DNA of 64,000 nt, taken from assembly GCF_018613715.1 (NCBI RefSeq), contig NZ_JAGGPT010000006.1, forward strand, positions 988,748 to 1,052,747. Direction: 5' to 3'. The DNA is from Chryseobacterium sp. ISL-6 (GTDB lineage Bacteria; Bacteroidota; Bacteroidia; Flavobacteriales; Weeksellaceae). The position numbers were made by a program, and so were the translations under genes. The notes beneath the pieces were generated by a model. It saw only the letters and a list, made by a program, of their open reading frames with translations. It did no database searches and was not told where the DNA came from. Positions 1-9,051 of this stretch are shown here, piece after piece; positions within the stretch are counted from its first letter, which is position 1; each line of letters starts with the position of its first letter.

Positions 1-1728
1 TACTGCCTGAATAGCTTCATCTTGTCCTACTACTCTGTGGTGAAGTTCAGTTTCAAGATGTAATAATTTTTCTCTCTCGGACTGTAAAAGTTTTGTTACA
101 GGGATTCCTGTCCACTTTCCAATTACTTCCGAAATATTTTCAGAGGTTACCTCTTCTTTGATCAGTTCATTCTGATGGTTTTGCATTTCTAATTCCAGTT
201 TCTGCAAAGCATCTTCTTTCTCCTTGATTTTTCCGTATTGAATTTCTGCTACTTTAGCATAATCTCCTGCTCTGGAAGCTCTTTCAGCTTCTAACTTAAG
301 AGATTCTATATCTTTCTTGATTTGAGTAAGATCCTCACTTTTTTGTTTTTCTTTTAACCATTTAGCATTGATCTCATTCCTCTGCTCAGAAATTTTTGAG
401 ATATCTTCTTTTAAATGCTCTATCTTGGTTTGGTTACCTTCTCTCGAAATGGCTGCCAATTCAATCTCCATCTGCATCAGTTTTCTATCTAAAACATCCA
501 GTTCTTCGGGTTTTGAATTGATTTCCATTCTTAATTTTGCAGAAGCTTCATCAATAAGGTCAATGGCCTTATCTGGTAAGAATCGATCTGTGATATATCT
601 TTGAGACATCTCAACGGCAGCAATAATTGCTTCGTCTTTGATTCTTACTTTATGGTGAGCTTCATATTTATCTTTAATACCCCTAAGAATAGAAATTGCA
701 GACTCTGTATCCGGTTCATCAACCATTACTTTTTGGAAACGTCTTTCAAGAGCCTTATCTTTTTCAAAATATTTTTGATACTCATTTAAAGTTGTTGCTC
801 CAATGGCTCTCAACTCTCCTCTTGCCAAAGCCGGTTTCAAAATATTAGCCGCATCCATAGCACCTTCTCCACCGCCAGCACCTACCAGTGTATGAATCTC
901 ATCGATGAAAAGAATGATCTGTCCGTCTGATTTTATAACTTCATTAACAACAGATTTTAAACGCTCTTCAAACTCTCCTTTATATTTAGCACCCGCAATT
1001 AAGGCACCCATATCCAATGAATATAATGTTTTATCCATTAGGTTTTCGGGAATATCCCCAGATATGATGCGGTGAGCAATTCCTTCAGCAATAGCTGTTT
1101 TACCAACACCAGGTTCACCGATTAAGATCGGATTATTTTTAGTTCTTCGGGAAAGAATCTGTAATACGCGACGAATTTCTTCATCACGCCCGATTACTGG
1201 ATCCAGTTTTCCTTCGGCTGCTAGTTCATTGAAGTTTTTAGCATATTTATTTAAGGATTGGTAAGTCTCTTCTGAACTTGCTGAGCTCGCCTTACTTCCT
1301 TTTCTTAATTCTTTAATAGCACCTTCTAATAGATTTTTGGTCACGCCCATATCCTTGAGCATTTTAGAAACTTCAGAGTTTGTTTCCAAAAGTGATAACC
1401 ATAAATGTTCAATCGTTACATATTCATCACCCATTTTTTTTGCAATGTTCGGTGCGTCCAGTAAAACTTTATTGGCAGATTGTGAAAGGTAAATGTTTCC
1501 GCCCTGAACTTTAGGAAGTTTTTCTAAATTTTCTCGGTTACGCTCCCTTACCAGATTTGCATCTGCTTCAGATTTTTTTAATAAGAAAGGTGAAATATTT
1601 TCATCTACCTGAAAAATTCCTTCCAGTAGATGTTGAGGTTCTATGCTTTGATTGCCAAATTCCATAGCAACTTGCTGGGCTGCCTGGATGGCTTCTTGTG
1701 ATTTTACAGTATATTGATTTAAGTTCAT
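1..1728 (-). CDS. clpB: ClpB disaggregase, 5' part (cut by window edge)
   Basis: AAA+ unfoldase that rescues aggregated proteins together with DnaK. The reading frame runs from an ATG at 1728 to base 1 without a stop, giving 576 codons; full ClpB is about 860 residues, so roughly a third is missing outside the window. The N-terminal Clp repeat domain covers about residues 1-145. The first AAA+ module follows, with Walker A GEPGVGKT (204-211) and Walker B LFIDEIH near 275. A long charged coiled-coil middle domain (about 400-530) separates ClpB from ClpA and ClpC. The visible part ends at [10 protein letters not shown], the entry to the second AAA+ module. Monocistronic as far as visible. Confidence 0.97.
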   Translation of the reverse strand, partial: MNLNQYTVKSQEAIQAAQQVAMEFGNQSIEPQHLLEGIFQVDENISPFLLKKSEADANLVRERNRENLEKLPKVQGGNIYLSQSANKVLLDAPNIAKKMGDEYVTIEHLWLSLLETNSEVSKMLKDMGVTKNLLEGAIKELRKGSKASSASSEETYQSLNKYAKNFNELAAEGKLDPVIGRDEEIRRVLQILSRRTKNNPILIGEPGVGKTAIAEGIAHRIISGDIPENLMDKTLYSLDMGALIAGAKYKGEFEERLKSVVNEVIKSDGQIILFIDEIHTLVGAGGGEGAMDAANILKPALARGELRAIGATTLNEYQKYFEKDKALERRFQKVMVDEPDTESAISILRGIKDKYEAHHKVRIKDEAIIAAVEMSQRYITDRFLPDKAIDLIDEASAKLRMEINSKPEELDVLDRKLMQMEIELAAISREGNQTKIEHLKEDISKISEQRNEINAKWLKEKQKSEDLTQIKKDIESLKLEAERASRAGDYAKVAEIQYGKIKEKEDALQKLELEMQNHQNELIKEEVTSENISEVIGKWTGIPVTKLLQSEREKLLHLETELHHRVVGQDEAIQAV

Positions 1729-2101
1729 ATTTTATATTTTTGAGTTGATTTAAGCAATTTAGATTTCAGACATCAGATTTCAGACCATAAGACCTTGAAT
1801 TAAAATAAATTTTAAAATCTTTTATCTAAAGTCTGATGTCCTAGATCTAATTTTAATCATTTAATTCGAGTACCATATCGCAAAAACTGTTCAATTATTG
1901 AATTTTCAAATATTTAGGACAAAATTTCCGAATATTGCATTTTGAGCTGCGCTTTCACTAGACAAAATTTCCATTTTTTAAAAATCAGTTGTAAATTTTG
2001 ACATCTCTTATAGTCTTATTATGATTAAAAAGAGTATCTAAAAACTTTATAGACCAAAAATCTACAGTTTAAATCAAAAAAGTTACTTTTGTATTTTACT
2101 G
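1729..2101. other. intergenic region between clpB and the TetR gene
   Basis: A 373-base AT-rich gap between divergent genes, with no credible ORF. It holds a degenerate hairpin (GACATCAGA near 1768 against TCTGATGTC near 1830), which looks like one of the palindromic intergenic repeats of this genus. It also holds two identical 12-mers GACAAAATTTCC at 1918-1929 and 1961-1972, 43 bases apart, upstream of clpB on the minus strand. The repeated 12-mer may be a stress-regulator or promoter element for clpB; that is inference. Confidence 0.5.
2084..2091 (+). promoter_or_regulatory. -7 element of the TetR gene
   Basis: TACTTTTG matches the Bacteroidetes -7 consensus TAnnTTTG exactly. No clear TTTG -33 box is visible. 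Transcription would start near 2097, only a few bases before the ATG at 2102, so the mRNA may be almost leaderless. Confidence 0.5.
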
Positions 2102-2680
2102 ATGGAGCTTAAAGAAAAACAAAGAAAAATATTAGACGAAGCCGTTCAGCTTTTCAAAGAGAAAGGTTATATGGGTAGCTCTGTAAGAGACTTGGCTACC
2201 AAGCTGAATATAAAGGCTGCTTCCTTGTATGCACATATCCGATCTAAAGAAGAGATTCTTGAATGGATCTGTTTTGGAATTGCACAAGATTTCTTCGTAG
2301 AGCTGGAGGAAGTACAAAACACGGATCTCAATCCAAAAGATAAATTGAATTTATTTATTGATAAACATTTATCTATTGTGCTTAAAAACCCTGATGTTAC
2401 CCATATTTATTCCAATGAATGGAAACATCTTGAAGAAAGGCTTCCTGAATTTGTAGAATTAAGGAAGAAATATCAGCAAGAAGTTGAACAATTAATTTCT
2501 ATGATCTATAAAGCTGAGAATTGGGAATTAAAATCACCTGTTTTTACGACTAGATTTATTCTTCATACTTTAAACAATTCCTATTTCTGGTTTAAAAGAA
2601 ATACAGAATCGACTACTGAAATTACCGATGAGATCAGGAATAAGATACTTTTTGGGCTTCTTGGAAATGAAAAACAATAG
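2102..2680 (+). CDS. TetR/AcrR-family regulator, probable PaaR-type repressor
   Basis: A 192-residue one-component regulator. Residues 1-55 form the TetR DNA-binding domain: IRRALCYS-like helices are represented here by ILDEAVQLFKEKGYMGSSV, then the recognition region LNIKAASLYAHIRSKEEIL. The rest is an all-helical ligand-binding domain with several Trp and His residues. It sits directly upstream of, and in the same direction as, the phenylacetate cluster. TetR-type PaaR repressors that sense phenylacetyl-CoA are known from Thermus. A 14-bp palindrome lies at the paaK promoter, so repression of paa relieved by phenylacetyl-CoA is the likely role. The ligand assignment is inferred from position only. 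Confidence 0.85.
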   Translation: MELKEKQRKILDEAVQLFKEKGYMGSSVRDLATKLNIKAASLYAHIRSKEEILEWICFGIAQDFFVELEEVQNTDLNPKDKLNLFIDKHLSIVLKNPDVTHIYSNEWKHLEERLPEFVELRKKYQQEVEQLISMIYKAENWELKSPVFTTRFILHTLNNSYFWFKRNTESTTEITDEIRNKILFGLLGNEKQ

Positions 2681-2712
2681 GCTTAAGGATTGAAATCTTC
2701 AATTTAATCTTT

Positions 2713-2788
2713 TTCATTCTGACTGAGAAAATCTAAATACTAAATTGTATAACTAAAGATCCTCCACTGTATTCCATTCTGAATGACA
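2713..2788. repeat. degenerate intergenic hairpin repeat
   Basis: The left arm (TTCATTCTGACTGAG ... AAATCT) and right arm (AGATCCTCCACT ... ATTCTGAATGACA) match the two halves of the palindromic element that occurs between many Bacteroidetes genes and typically reads GTCATTCTGAGCGAAGCG and onward. Both arms are decayed. A related half-copy lies at 6419-6445. No coding potential. Confidence 0.5.
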
Positions 2789-2900
2789 AGTTAAATGAGA
2801 GATTTTATAGGAGATTCAAATATCATTTATTGTTGAAATTCCGCACTGTTTTCGGATAAATTATTTAGAACTATTCAAAATATGACGAAAATCATAAAAA

Positions 2901-2932
2901 TTTTGTCAGCTCCCAAAATCTTTTTAAATTTA
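2901..2932 (+). promoter_or_regulatory. promoter of the paa cluster
   Basis: A TTTTG -33 box (2901-2905) is followed after 19 bases by TAAATTTA (2925-2932), one mismatch from the TAnnTTTG -7 consensus. The start of transcription would fall near 2939, inside the palindrome at 2936-2949, and gives a leader of about 20 bases before paaK. Confidence 0.6.
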
Positions 2933-2935
2933 CAC

Positions 2936-2949
2936 CTAACAAATGTTAG
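2936..2949. promoter_or_regulatory. putative PaaR operator
   Basis: A perfect palindrome: CTAACA, two A, TGTTAG. As remembered from the literature, the Thermus PaaR site reads CNAACGNNCGTTNG; the present site fits it at every fixed position except one symmetric pair (G to A, C to T). It covers the predicted transcription start of paaK, an ideal place for a TetR-type repressor. Confidence 0.6.
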
Positions 2950-2958
2950 TTAGTTTTT

Positions 2959-4278
2959 ATGGATTTTTCAGTTGAATATTTAAAACTCGACCAATTGAGA
3001 CAGCTCCAATCTGAAAGATTGGTGAATTTGGTCAGTTATCTTGAGGACAGATCGGATTTTTATAGAAAGAAATTTAATGAATTGGGAATATCACCTCAGG
3101 AAATAAGGTCAATTGAAGATATTTCAAAACTACCAATTACCTATAAACAGGATTTAAGAGATAACTATCCTTTCGGATTATTTACGGTTCCAAAAAATGA
3201 GTTACAAAGAATTCATTGCTCGAGTGGAACAACAGGAAAGCCAACAGTAGTAGGATATACCAAAGAAGATGTTGATCTTTTCAGCGAGGTGGTTGCAAGA
3301 TCATTAAATGCTGCAGGTGCAAAACCAGGGATGCAATTGCATAATGCATATGGTTATGGAATTTTTACCGGCGGACTTGGGCTTCATTATGGAGCTGAAA
3401 AATTAGGAATGAGTGTTCTTCCTATTTCTGGAGGAATGACCACAAGGCAGGTAGATCTAATCATGGACTTTAAACCGGAAGTAATTTGTTGTTCACCATC
3501 CTATGCGCTGACAATTGCTGATGAGTTTGCTAAAAGAGGAATTTCTGCAGCGGAGATTAGTTTAAAATATGCTGTTTTAGGATCAGAACCCTGGACGGAA
3601 ATTATACGACATCATATTGAAGAGAAACTAGGTGTTCATGCAACCAATATTTATGGATTGAGTGAAATTATTGGACCTGGAGTCTCCATGGAAGATTTTG
3701 AAGAAAAAGGAGGTTCTTATATCTGGGAAGATCATTTTTATCCGGAAATTTTAGATCCGGTTACAAAGCAGCCGGTTCCTTTTGGAGAAGAAGGGGTTTT
3801 AGTGATCACTACCTTAACGAAAAAAGCAATGCCTCTTTTAAGATATTGGACAAATGATATTACAAGTCTTTATTACGATGAGAACGCTAAAAGAAGTATG
3901 GTTAAAATGAGACCTCTTCTGGGAAGAGCCGATGATATGCTGATTGTAAGAGGAGTGAATGTATATCCAAGTCAGATAGAAGAAGCTTTTTCACATGTAC
4001 AGGGAGTGGTTCCGAATTATTATCTTACACCGATTGAAAAAGAACAGATGTGTGTAGCTCTGGATATCGACCTGGAAATTGATGATGATTTTGTGAAATC
4101 TGAGCAACTTGAAATAAATACCGATGATTATGTTATTTTTGTCGGAAACTTTGGAAAAAATATAGAAAACGAAATAAAGAAAAGAGTAGGAATTACAACG
4201 AAAGTTAGAATTCATGCTCAAGACAGCTTGCCAAAATGCGAGGGTGGAAAAATTAATAGAATACTTAAGAAAAAATGA
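2959..4278 (+). CDS. paaK: phenylacetate-CoA ligase
   Basis: Activates phenylacetate with ATP and CoA to phenylacetyl-CoA, the entry step of the pathway. The 439 residues match the usual family length. Visible motifs of the adenylate-forming family are the phosphate-binding loop SSGTTGKP (88-95), YGLSEIIGPG, and the hinge region GRADDMLIVRGVNVYPSQIEEA. The C-terminal lysine loop reads LPKCEGGKINRILKK. First gene of the paa unit, about 20 bases behind a Bacteroidetes promoter with an operator-like palindrome. Its stop overlaps the start of paaE by four bases, so the two are translationally coupled. Confidence 0.97.
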   Translation: MDFSVEYLKLDQLRQLQSERLVNLVSYLEDRSDFYRKKFNELGISPQEIRSIEDISKLPITYKQDLRDNYPFGLFTVPKNELQRIHCSSGTTGKPTVVGYTKEDVDLFSEVVARSLNAAGAKPGMQLHNAYGYGIFTGGLGLHYGAEKLGMSVLPISGGMTTRQVDLIMDFKPEVICCSPSYALTIADEFAKRGISAAEISLKYAVLGSEPWTEIIRHHIEEKLGVHATNIYGLSEIIGPGVSMEDFEEKGGSYIWEDHFYPEILDPVTKQPVPFGEEGVLVITTLTKKAMPLLRYWTNDITSLYYDENAKRSMVKMRPLLGRADDMLIVRGVNVYPSQIEEAFSHVQGVVPNYYLTPIEKEQMCVALDIDLEIDDDFVKSEQLEINTDDYVIFVGNFGKNIENEIKKRVGITTKVRIHAQDSLPKCEGGKINRILKKK

Positions 4279-5360
4279 ATTCATTTTATAAACTAAAAAC
4301 TGTAAAAGTTCAGAAAGATACCGATGAAGCTGTAAACGTTGCGGTAGAAATTCCTGAAGAGTTGAAGGACAAATTCAGATTCAAGCAAGGGCAGTATCTT
4401 AACTTCCGGATGATGATTGATGGAAATGAAGAGAGACGTTCTTATTCTATCTGCAATGCTCCAAGTGAAAAAAGCAACACGTTGGAAGTATTGGTAAAAC
4501 TTTTAGAAGGTGGAAAAGTTTCAGGATATTTTAATGAACATCTTCATATGGATGAACTGCTGGAAGTGATGCCACCAATGGGAGGTTTTAACACCAGCTA
4601 TCATCCGACGAATACAAAGACCTATGTTGGTTTAGCGGCGGGAAGTGGAATAAGTCCGGTTCTTTCCAATATCAAAGAAAGTCTTTACCAGGAACCTGAC
4701 AGTAAGGCTTATCTGTTCTATAGTAACAGAAGCATGAATCATGTTATGAAAAAGGGTGAAATAGACAAATTGGTTGAACATTTCAAAGGAAGACTAAGTG
4801 TAGTTTATCTTGTAAGTCGTGAAAAACATGAAGATCCAATTTTTGAAGGAAGAATTTCTCCGGAAAAATTAGATCATTTATTTGAAAGATATACGGATAT
4901 TGATGTTAAAGAGGCTACTTATTTCATCTGTGGACCTGCGGAAATGATCAAAGGAATTTCTGATTATTTAAAGAAAGATAAAAAAGTACCCGCTATTCAG
5001 GTTTTATTTGAATACTTCACAGCTCCGGACGATGAAAATTCTGAAGAAATGAGTGATGAGTTCAAGGCGATTGCCAATATAGAAAGTATGGTAACGGTCA
5101 TTATTGATGACGATGAATATTCATTCCACCTTAATTCTAAAAAAGAGAGTATCTTAGATAAAGCATTGAAAGACAATCTTCCTGTACCTTTTGCTTGTAA
5201 GGGAGGAGTTTGTTGTACGTGTAAAGCGGAAGTTTTAGAAGGAGAAGTTTTCATGGAGAAAAATTTCGCGCTTACCGAAGATGAAGTAGCAAGAGGATTT
5301 GTTCTTACTTGCCAATGTCACCCTACAACGAATGTGGTGATGCTTAATTATGACGTTTAA
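4275..5360 (+). CDS. paaE: phenylacetyl-CoA epoxidase reductase subunit
   Basis: Passes electrons from NADPH to the PaaABC di-iron oxygenase. 361 residues. The N-terminal ferredoxin-NADP reductase part shows the FAD motif RSYS (55-58) and the pyridine-nucleotide motif GLAAGSGISP. The C-terminal plant-type ferredoxin has ligands Cys308, Cys313, Cys316 and Cys346 in the C-x4-C-x2-C plus distal C spacing. ATG overlaps the paaK stop (ATGA). Placing paaE before paaA differs from the ABCDE order of Escherichia coli. Confidence 0.96.
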   Translation: MNSFYKLKTVKVQKDTDEAVNVAVEIPEELKDKFRFKQGQYLNFRMMIDGNEERRSYSICNAPSEKSNTLEVLVKLLEGGKVSGYFNEHLHMDELLEVMPPMGGFNTSYHPTNTKTYVGLAAGSGISPVLSNIKESLYQEPDSKAYLFYSNRSMNHVMKKGEIDKLVEHFKGRLSVVYLVSREKHEDPIFEGRISPEKLDHLFERYTDIDVKEATYFICGPAEMIKGISDYLKKDKKVPAIQVLFEYFTAPDDENSEEMSDEFKAIANIESMVTVIIDDDEYSFHLNSKKESILDKALKDNLPVPFACKGGVCCTCKAEVLEGEVFMEKNFALTEDEVARGFVLTCQCHPTTNVVMLNYDV

Positions 5361-5379
5361 ATTGTATTAACGATTCATT

Positions 5380-5415
5380 GTAAAAAGTATTCATGAATAC
5401 CTAGGTACTTTTTAC
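5380..5415. repeat. hairpin repeat before paaA
   Basis: Ten-base arms GTAAAAAGTA (5380-5389) and TACTTTTTAC (5406-5415) enclose a loop that overlaps the perfect palindrome GTATTCATGAATAC. It lies between coding regions transcribed in the same direction, so it would form a stem in the paa mRNA. It is followed by TACATTTTACAAAA just before the paaA start, a pattern that recurs before other paa genes. Confidence 0.55.
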
Positions 5416-5436
5416 ATTTTACAAAAAACAAAAGAT

Positions 5437-6375
5437 ATGGACTTAGAAAAATTTGTTCAATACGTTCACGAAGAGAATAAAGTAGAACCAAAAGATGTAA
5501 TGCCTGATGATTACAGAAAATTATTGGTTCGTCAGATTTCACAGCATGCACATTCTGAAATTGTTGGGATGCTACCTGAAGCGAACTGGATCTCCAGGGC
5601 TCCTTCATTAAGAAGAAAAATGGCTTTGTTGGCTAAAGTTCAGGATGAAGCAGGACATGGTTTATACCTTTATTCTGCAACTGAAACTTTAGGAAACGGA
5701 ACTATCAGAGCTGACAGAGATGCTACTTATGATGATATGCTTGAAGGGAAAGCGAAATATTCGAGTATTTTCAATTATCCTACCTTAAGTTGGGCAGATA
5801 TTGGTGCGATCGGTTGGTTGGTAGATGGCGCAGCTATTATGAACCAGGTCATGTTGATGGGAAATTCTTATGGTCCCTATTCAAGAGCAATGGTGAAAAT
5901 CTGTAAAGAAGAATCTTTCCACCAAAGACAGGGTTATGAGATTTTAATGGCGCTTTGTCGTGGAACAAAACAACAGAAAGAAATGGCTCAGGCTTCTTTA
6001 GATCGTTTTTGGTGGCCGGCTTTAATGATGTTCGGACCTAATGATGACAGCTCGCCAAACTCTAAAATTTCAATGAACTATAGGGTAAAGCGTGAGAGTA
6101 ATGATAGTCTTCGTCAAAGGTTTATCGATGTTACCGTTTCTCAGGCTGAATTCCTTGGATTAACAGTTCCGGATAAAGATTTGAAATGGAATGAAGAAAG
6201 AGGTCATTACGATTTCGGAGAGCTTCCATGGGATGAGTTCATGACGATCCTAAAAGGGAATGGACCATGTAACAAGAAAAGATTACAGACGAAGGTAAAG
6301 GCTCAGCAGGAAAATCTTTGGGTAAGAGAAGCGGCAGCAGCTTTTGCGGAAAAACAACAAAAAGAAGTAATATAA
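5437..6375 (+). CDS. paaA: phenylacetyl-CoA epoxidase catalytic subunit A
   Basis: Di-iron subunit of the ring 1,2-phenylacetyl-CoA epoxidase, which converts phenylacetyl-CoA to the ring epoxide with O2 and NADPH. 312 residues, the usual length. The ferritin-like helical bundle carries the iron-ligand motifs in [12 protein letters not shown] and [14 protein letters not shown] (ExxH type). It needs PaaC as structural partner and PaaE as electron donor, both encoded alongside. A 76-base hairpin-containing spacer separates it from paaE. Confidence 0.97.
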   Translation: MDLEKFVQYVHEENKVEPKDVMPDDYRKLLVRQISQHAHSEIVGMLPEANWISRAPSLRRKMALLAKVQDEAGHGLYLYSATETLGNGTIRADRDATYDDMLEGKAKYSSIFNYPTLSWADIGAIGWLVDGAAIMNQVMLMGNSYGPYSRAMVKICKEESFHQRQGYEILMALCRGTKQQKEMAQASLDRFWWPALMMFGPNDDSSPNSKISMNYRVKRESNDSLRQRFIDVTVSQAEFLGLTVPDKDLKWNEERGHYDFGELPWDEFMTILKGNGPCNKKRLQTKVKAQQENLWVREAAAAFAEKQQKEVI

Positions 6376-6480
6376 ATAATATAACAATATACCAATGTAA
6401 AAATATAACAATTCTATTGTCATTCAGAGCAAAGCGCAGAATCTTCAATTGGTAACAGTTATATGGATGCATTGTTAAAT
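6376..6480. repeat. intergenic repeat between paaA and paaB
   Basis: Contains imperfect inverted segments (AACAATATACCAAT on the left, ATTGGTAACAGTTATAT on the right), a half-copy of the common genus repeat (CATTCAGAGCAAAGCGCAGA, 6421-6440), and ends in GCATTGTTAAAT, 13 bases before paaB. The same ending precedes paaG, and a variant precedes paaY. Confidence 0.45.
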
Positions 6481-6493
6481 TTATAATTTGACT

Positions 6494-6775
6494 ATGGCAA
6501 ATTTAGATATGTGGGAAGTGTTTATTCAGACTAAACCGGGTTTATCTCACAAACATGTTGGAATTGTACAGGCACCAACAGCAGAAATGGCTTTGCAAAA
6601 TGCAAGAGACGTTTATACAAGAAGAAAAGAAGGAACCTCTGTGTGGGTAGTTCCAAGTAAATATATAGTAACTTCAGAAGGAGTTGATAAGGAATCTTTT
6701 TTTGATCCTGCAGATGACAAATTATACCGTCACCCAACTTTTTATGATATTCCTAATGACGTAAAAAACATGTAA
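6494..6775 (+). CDS. paaB: phenylacetyl-CoA epoxidase subunit B
   Basis: Small subunit that helps assemble the PaaABC complex. The ATG at 6494 gives 93 residues beginning MANLDMWEVF, the canonical PaaB start; a TTG six bases upstream is open but unnecessary. The ARDVYTRRKEG and PTFYDIP segments are typical of the family. One base separates its stop from paaC. Confidence 0.95.
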   Translation: MANLDMWEVFIQTKPGLSHKHVGIVQAPTAEMALQNARDVYTRRKEGTSVWVVPSKYIVTSEGVDKESFFDPADDKLYRHPTFYDIPNDVKNM

Positions 6776-6776
6776 G

Positions 6777-7526
6777 ATGAGTGCACTATTCAATTATTTA
6801 TTAAAATTAGCAGACGACAGCTTCATTATGGGACAGAGATTGTCTGCATGGTGTGGTGAGGGTCCGTATTTGGAAGAGGATATTGCATTGACAAACATTG
6901 CTTTAGATGAATTAGGTCAGGCCAATAACTTTTACGTTTATGCATCAAGAGTTGCTGATAATGGAAAAAGTGAAGATGATTTGGCGTTTTTAAGATATGA
7001 ACATGAGTATCTAAATGCACATCTTACAGAACTTCCCAATGAAGATTACGCACAAACGATTCTTAAAGTATATGTTTTTTCTGTATATCAGAAACTAATG
7101 TATGAAGCGTTGTCAAGTTCTGCAGATGAAGAACTTTCTGCAATTGCTCAGAAATCTTTTAAAGAAGTTAGATATCATTATACACATACTGCATCTTGGA
7201 TGAAAATTTTCGCTCAGGGTACAGAAGAAAGTAAAGCCCGTTTGGTGAAAGCGATTGAAAATATCTGGGAATACACAAAAGGGCTATTCGCAAAAGTAGA
7301 AGGAGAAGATGATTTAATAGCTTTAAATATCACTCCGAATGTTGATGAACTATACAACCAGTTTATTGCGATCACGGAAAAAGATTTTCAGGATTTTGGC
7401 CTAGAGTATCCAAAGGATCATTTTATGCAGCCAAAATCAAGAACTGGATATCATACAGAATATTTTGGATTCATTCTTTGTGAATTACAATATATGCAGA
7501 GAGCTTATCCAGGATGTACTTGGTAA
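6777..7526 (+). CDS. paaC: phenylacetyl-CoA epoxidase structural subunit C
   Basis: Ferritin-like partner of PaaA that supports substrate binding without its own di-iron centre. 249 residues. Typical signatures are GQRLSAWCGEGPYLEEDIALTNIALDE in the N-terminal helix pair and RYHYTHTASW in the middle. Starts one base after the paaB stop. Confidence 0.96.
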   Translation: MSALFNYLLKLADDSFIMGQRLSAWCGEGPYLEEDIALTNIALDELGQANNFYVYASRVADNGKSEDDLAFLRYEHEYLNAHLTELPNEDYAQTILKVYVFSVYQKLMYEALSSSADEELSAIAQKSFKEVRYHYTHTASWMKIFAQGTEESKARLVKAIENIWEYTKGLFAKVEGEDDLIALNITPNVDELYNQFIAITEKDFQDFGLEYPKDHFMQPKSRTGYHTEYFGFILCELQYMQRAYPGCTW

Positions 7527-7545
7527 ACTATATTAAACTCAGAAA

Positions 7546-8010
7546 TTGAACCAGCTTTTAGATTTATTAAAAACAGTCCCAGATCCTGAAATTCCGGTTA
7601 TTAATATCGTGGAATTAGGAATCGTGCGTGAGGCGAAAGTAACGAGTGAAAATACTTGTGAAGTAATTATTACTCCTACTTATTCGGCTTGCCCCGCTAT
7701 GTTTACGATTGAAGAAGATATCATGAAAATGATGAAAGAGAATGGTTGGGATGCTAAAGTAGTAACCAAAATGTTTCCGATTTGGACAACGGACTGGTTA
7801 ACAGATGAAGCAAGAGAAAAGCTTCGTGTTTATGGAATTACACCTCCTGAAAAAGGAGCAGATGAACATCATATTGGGAAACCAAAAAAATGTCCCCGTT
7901 GTGGTTCTATGAATTCAAAACAGATCAGCAGATTTGGATCCACACTATGTAAGGCTTCCTATCAATGCTTAGACTGTTTAGAACCTTTTGACTATTTTAA
8001 ATGCCACTGA
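7546..8010 (+). CDS. paaD: PaaD, epoxidase maturation protein
   Basis: Involved in assembling or protecting the metal centre of the epoxidase. Residues 1-100 are an iron-sulfur-assembly (former DUF59/MIP18-type) domain with VPDPEIPVINIVELGIVR and TYSACPA. The C-terminal part has a four-cysteine metal site: CPRCG and, after a spacer, CLDC, with a final C-H. No ATG is near; the family N-terminus MNQLLDLLKTVPDPEIP requires the TTG at 7546. Confidence 0.94.
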   Translation: MNQLLDLLKTVPDPEIPVINIVELGIVREAKVTSENTCEVIITPTYSACPAMFTIEEDIMKMMKENGWDAKVVTKMFPIWTTDWLTDEAREKLRVYGITPPEKGADEHHIGKPKKCPRCGSMNSKQISRFGSTLCKASYQCLDCLEPFDYFKCH

Positions 8011-8124
8011 TTAATGTATTTTTAGTATTATCAATTTAAGTAATGATATACATATAAATCATAGCTTGCTACATTATTTTATATTGTTAAATTAGTGCAT
8101 TGTTAAATAATAACTTAAAAAACT

Positions 8125-8925
8125 ATGTATACACAACTTGATATTGAAACGCATTTTGACGGAAAGCTAAAAATTGCTTACCTGAATCAACCTGATACTA
8201 TGAACGCGCTTACAAAGCCATCTTTATCAGATTTAAAAGATTTTATTAAATCTTGTAATGAAGATGATACCGTAAGATGTGTGGCGATTTCCGGAAGAGG
8301 AAGAGCATTTTGTTCAGGCCAAAATTTAGATGATGCTTTCGTACAGGGTAATGAACACCATGATAACGATATCATTAGAAAAATAGTGGTGGATTATTAC
8401 AATCCTCTGGTTACAGAAGTAACGCATTGCAAAAAACCTGTTATTGCATTGGTAAATGGACCTGCTGTGGGAGCTGGTGCAATGTTGGCATTAATCTGTG
8501 ACTTTGTTTTAGCAGTTGATAAATCTTATTTTGCTCAGGCATTTTCAAATATCGGACTGATTCCTGATACAGGTGGAACTTACTTTTTACCTAAGCTACT
8601 GGGAAGACAGTTAGCAAATTATTTAGCTTTCACAGGTAAAAAATTATCTGCAGAAGAAGCAAAATCTTACGGACTGGTTGCTGAAGTTTTTAATGAAGAG
8701 GAATTTGCTTCGAAATCAATGGAAATTTTAGAAAAAATGGCGAATATGCCAACGGCAGCTATTAAATTAACTAAAAAGGCTTTTGCTCAATCATACAATA
8801 ACACATTGAAAGAACAGCTTGAATTAGAAGGGGATTTACAGCAGGAAGCAGCAGAAACTGAAGATTTCATAGAAGGTGTAAATGCCTTTTTACAAAAAAG
8901 AAAACCTAATTATAAAGGAAGGTAA
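8125..8925 (+). CDS. paaG: 1,2-epoxyphenylacetyl-CoA isomerase (oxepin-CoA forming)
   Basis: Crotonase-fold enzyme that opens the ring epoxide to oxepin-CoA and also acts later in beta-oxidation. 266 residues. The oxyanion-hole regions read GRGRAFCSGQNL and NGPAVGAGAML, and IPDTGGTYFLP carries the Asp characteristic of PaaG. Glutamates of a true hydratase are absent at these places, in line with isomerase activity. A 114-base AT-rich spacer with GCATTGTTAAAT (8097-8108) precedes it. Confidence 0.92.
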   Translation: MYTQLDIETHFDGKLKIAYLNQPDTMNALTKPSLSDLKDFIKSCNEDDTVRCVAISGRGRAFCSGQNLDDAFVQGNEHHDNDIIRKIVVDYYNPLVTEVTHCKKPVIALVNGPAVGAGAMLALICDFVLAVDKSYFAQAFSNIGLIPDTGGTYFLPKLLGRQLANYLAFTGKKLSAEEAKSYGLVAEVFNEEEFASKSMEILEKMANMPTAAIKLTKKAFAQSYNNTLKEQLELEGDLQQEAAETEDFIEGVNAFLQKRKPNYKGR

Positions 8926-8935
8926 AAATTTCGTA

Positions 8936-9046
8936 TTAAAGTATTCATGTGAAATGTATTTATGATTCTAGCTTGAATTTTAAATATCAAGATTTAAAGT
9001 CTGAATTTTTACATGAATACTTTTTACATAAATACATTGTACAAAA
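8936..9046. repeat. inverted-repeat-rich spacer before paaH
   Basis: AAAGTATTCATG and AATGTATTTATG on the left are matched by their complements CATGAATACTTT and CATAAATACATT on the right, in the order A-B ... A'-B'. The A and B units are themselves similar. The right end reads TACATTGTACAAAA (9033-9046), six bases before paaH. Confidence 0.45.
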
Positions 9047-9051
9047 AAGAA

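Noticed and set aside
368..789. Two plus-strand ORFs opposite clpB
   Set aside because: They are antisense shadows of a highly conserved coding region and have no family resemblance.
9013..9051. Upstream ATG for paaH
   Set aside because: It lies in the inverted repeat before paaH and would push the Rossmann motif too far from the N-terminus.
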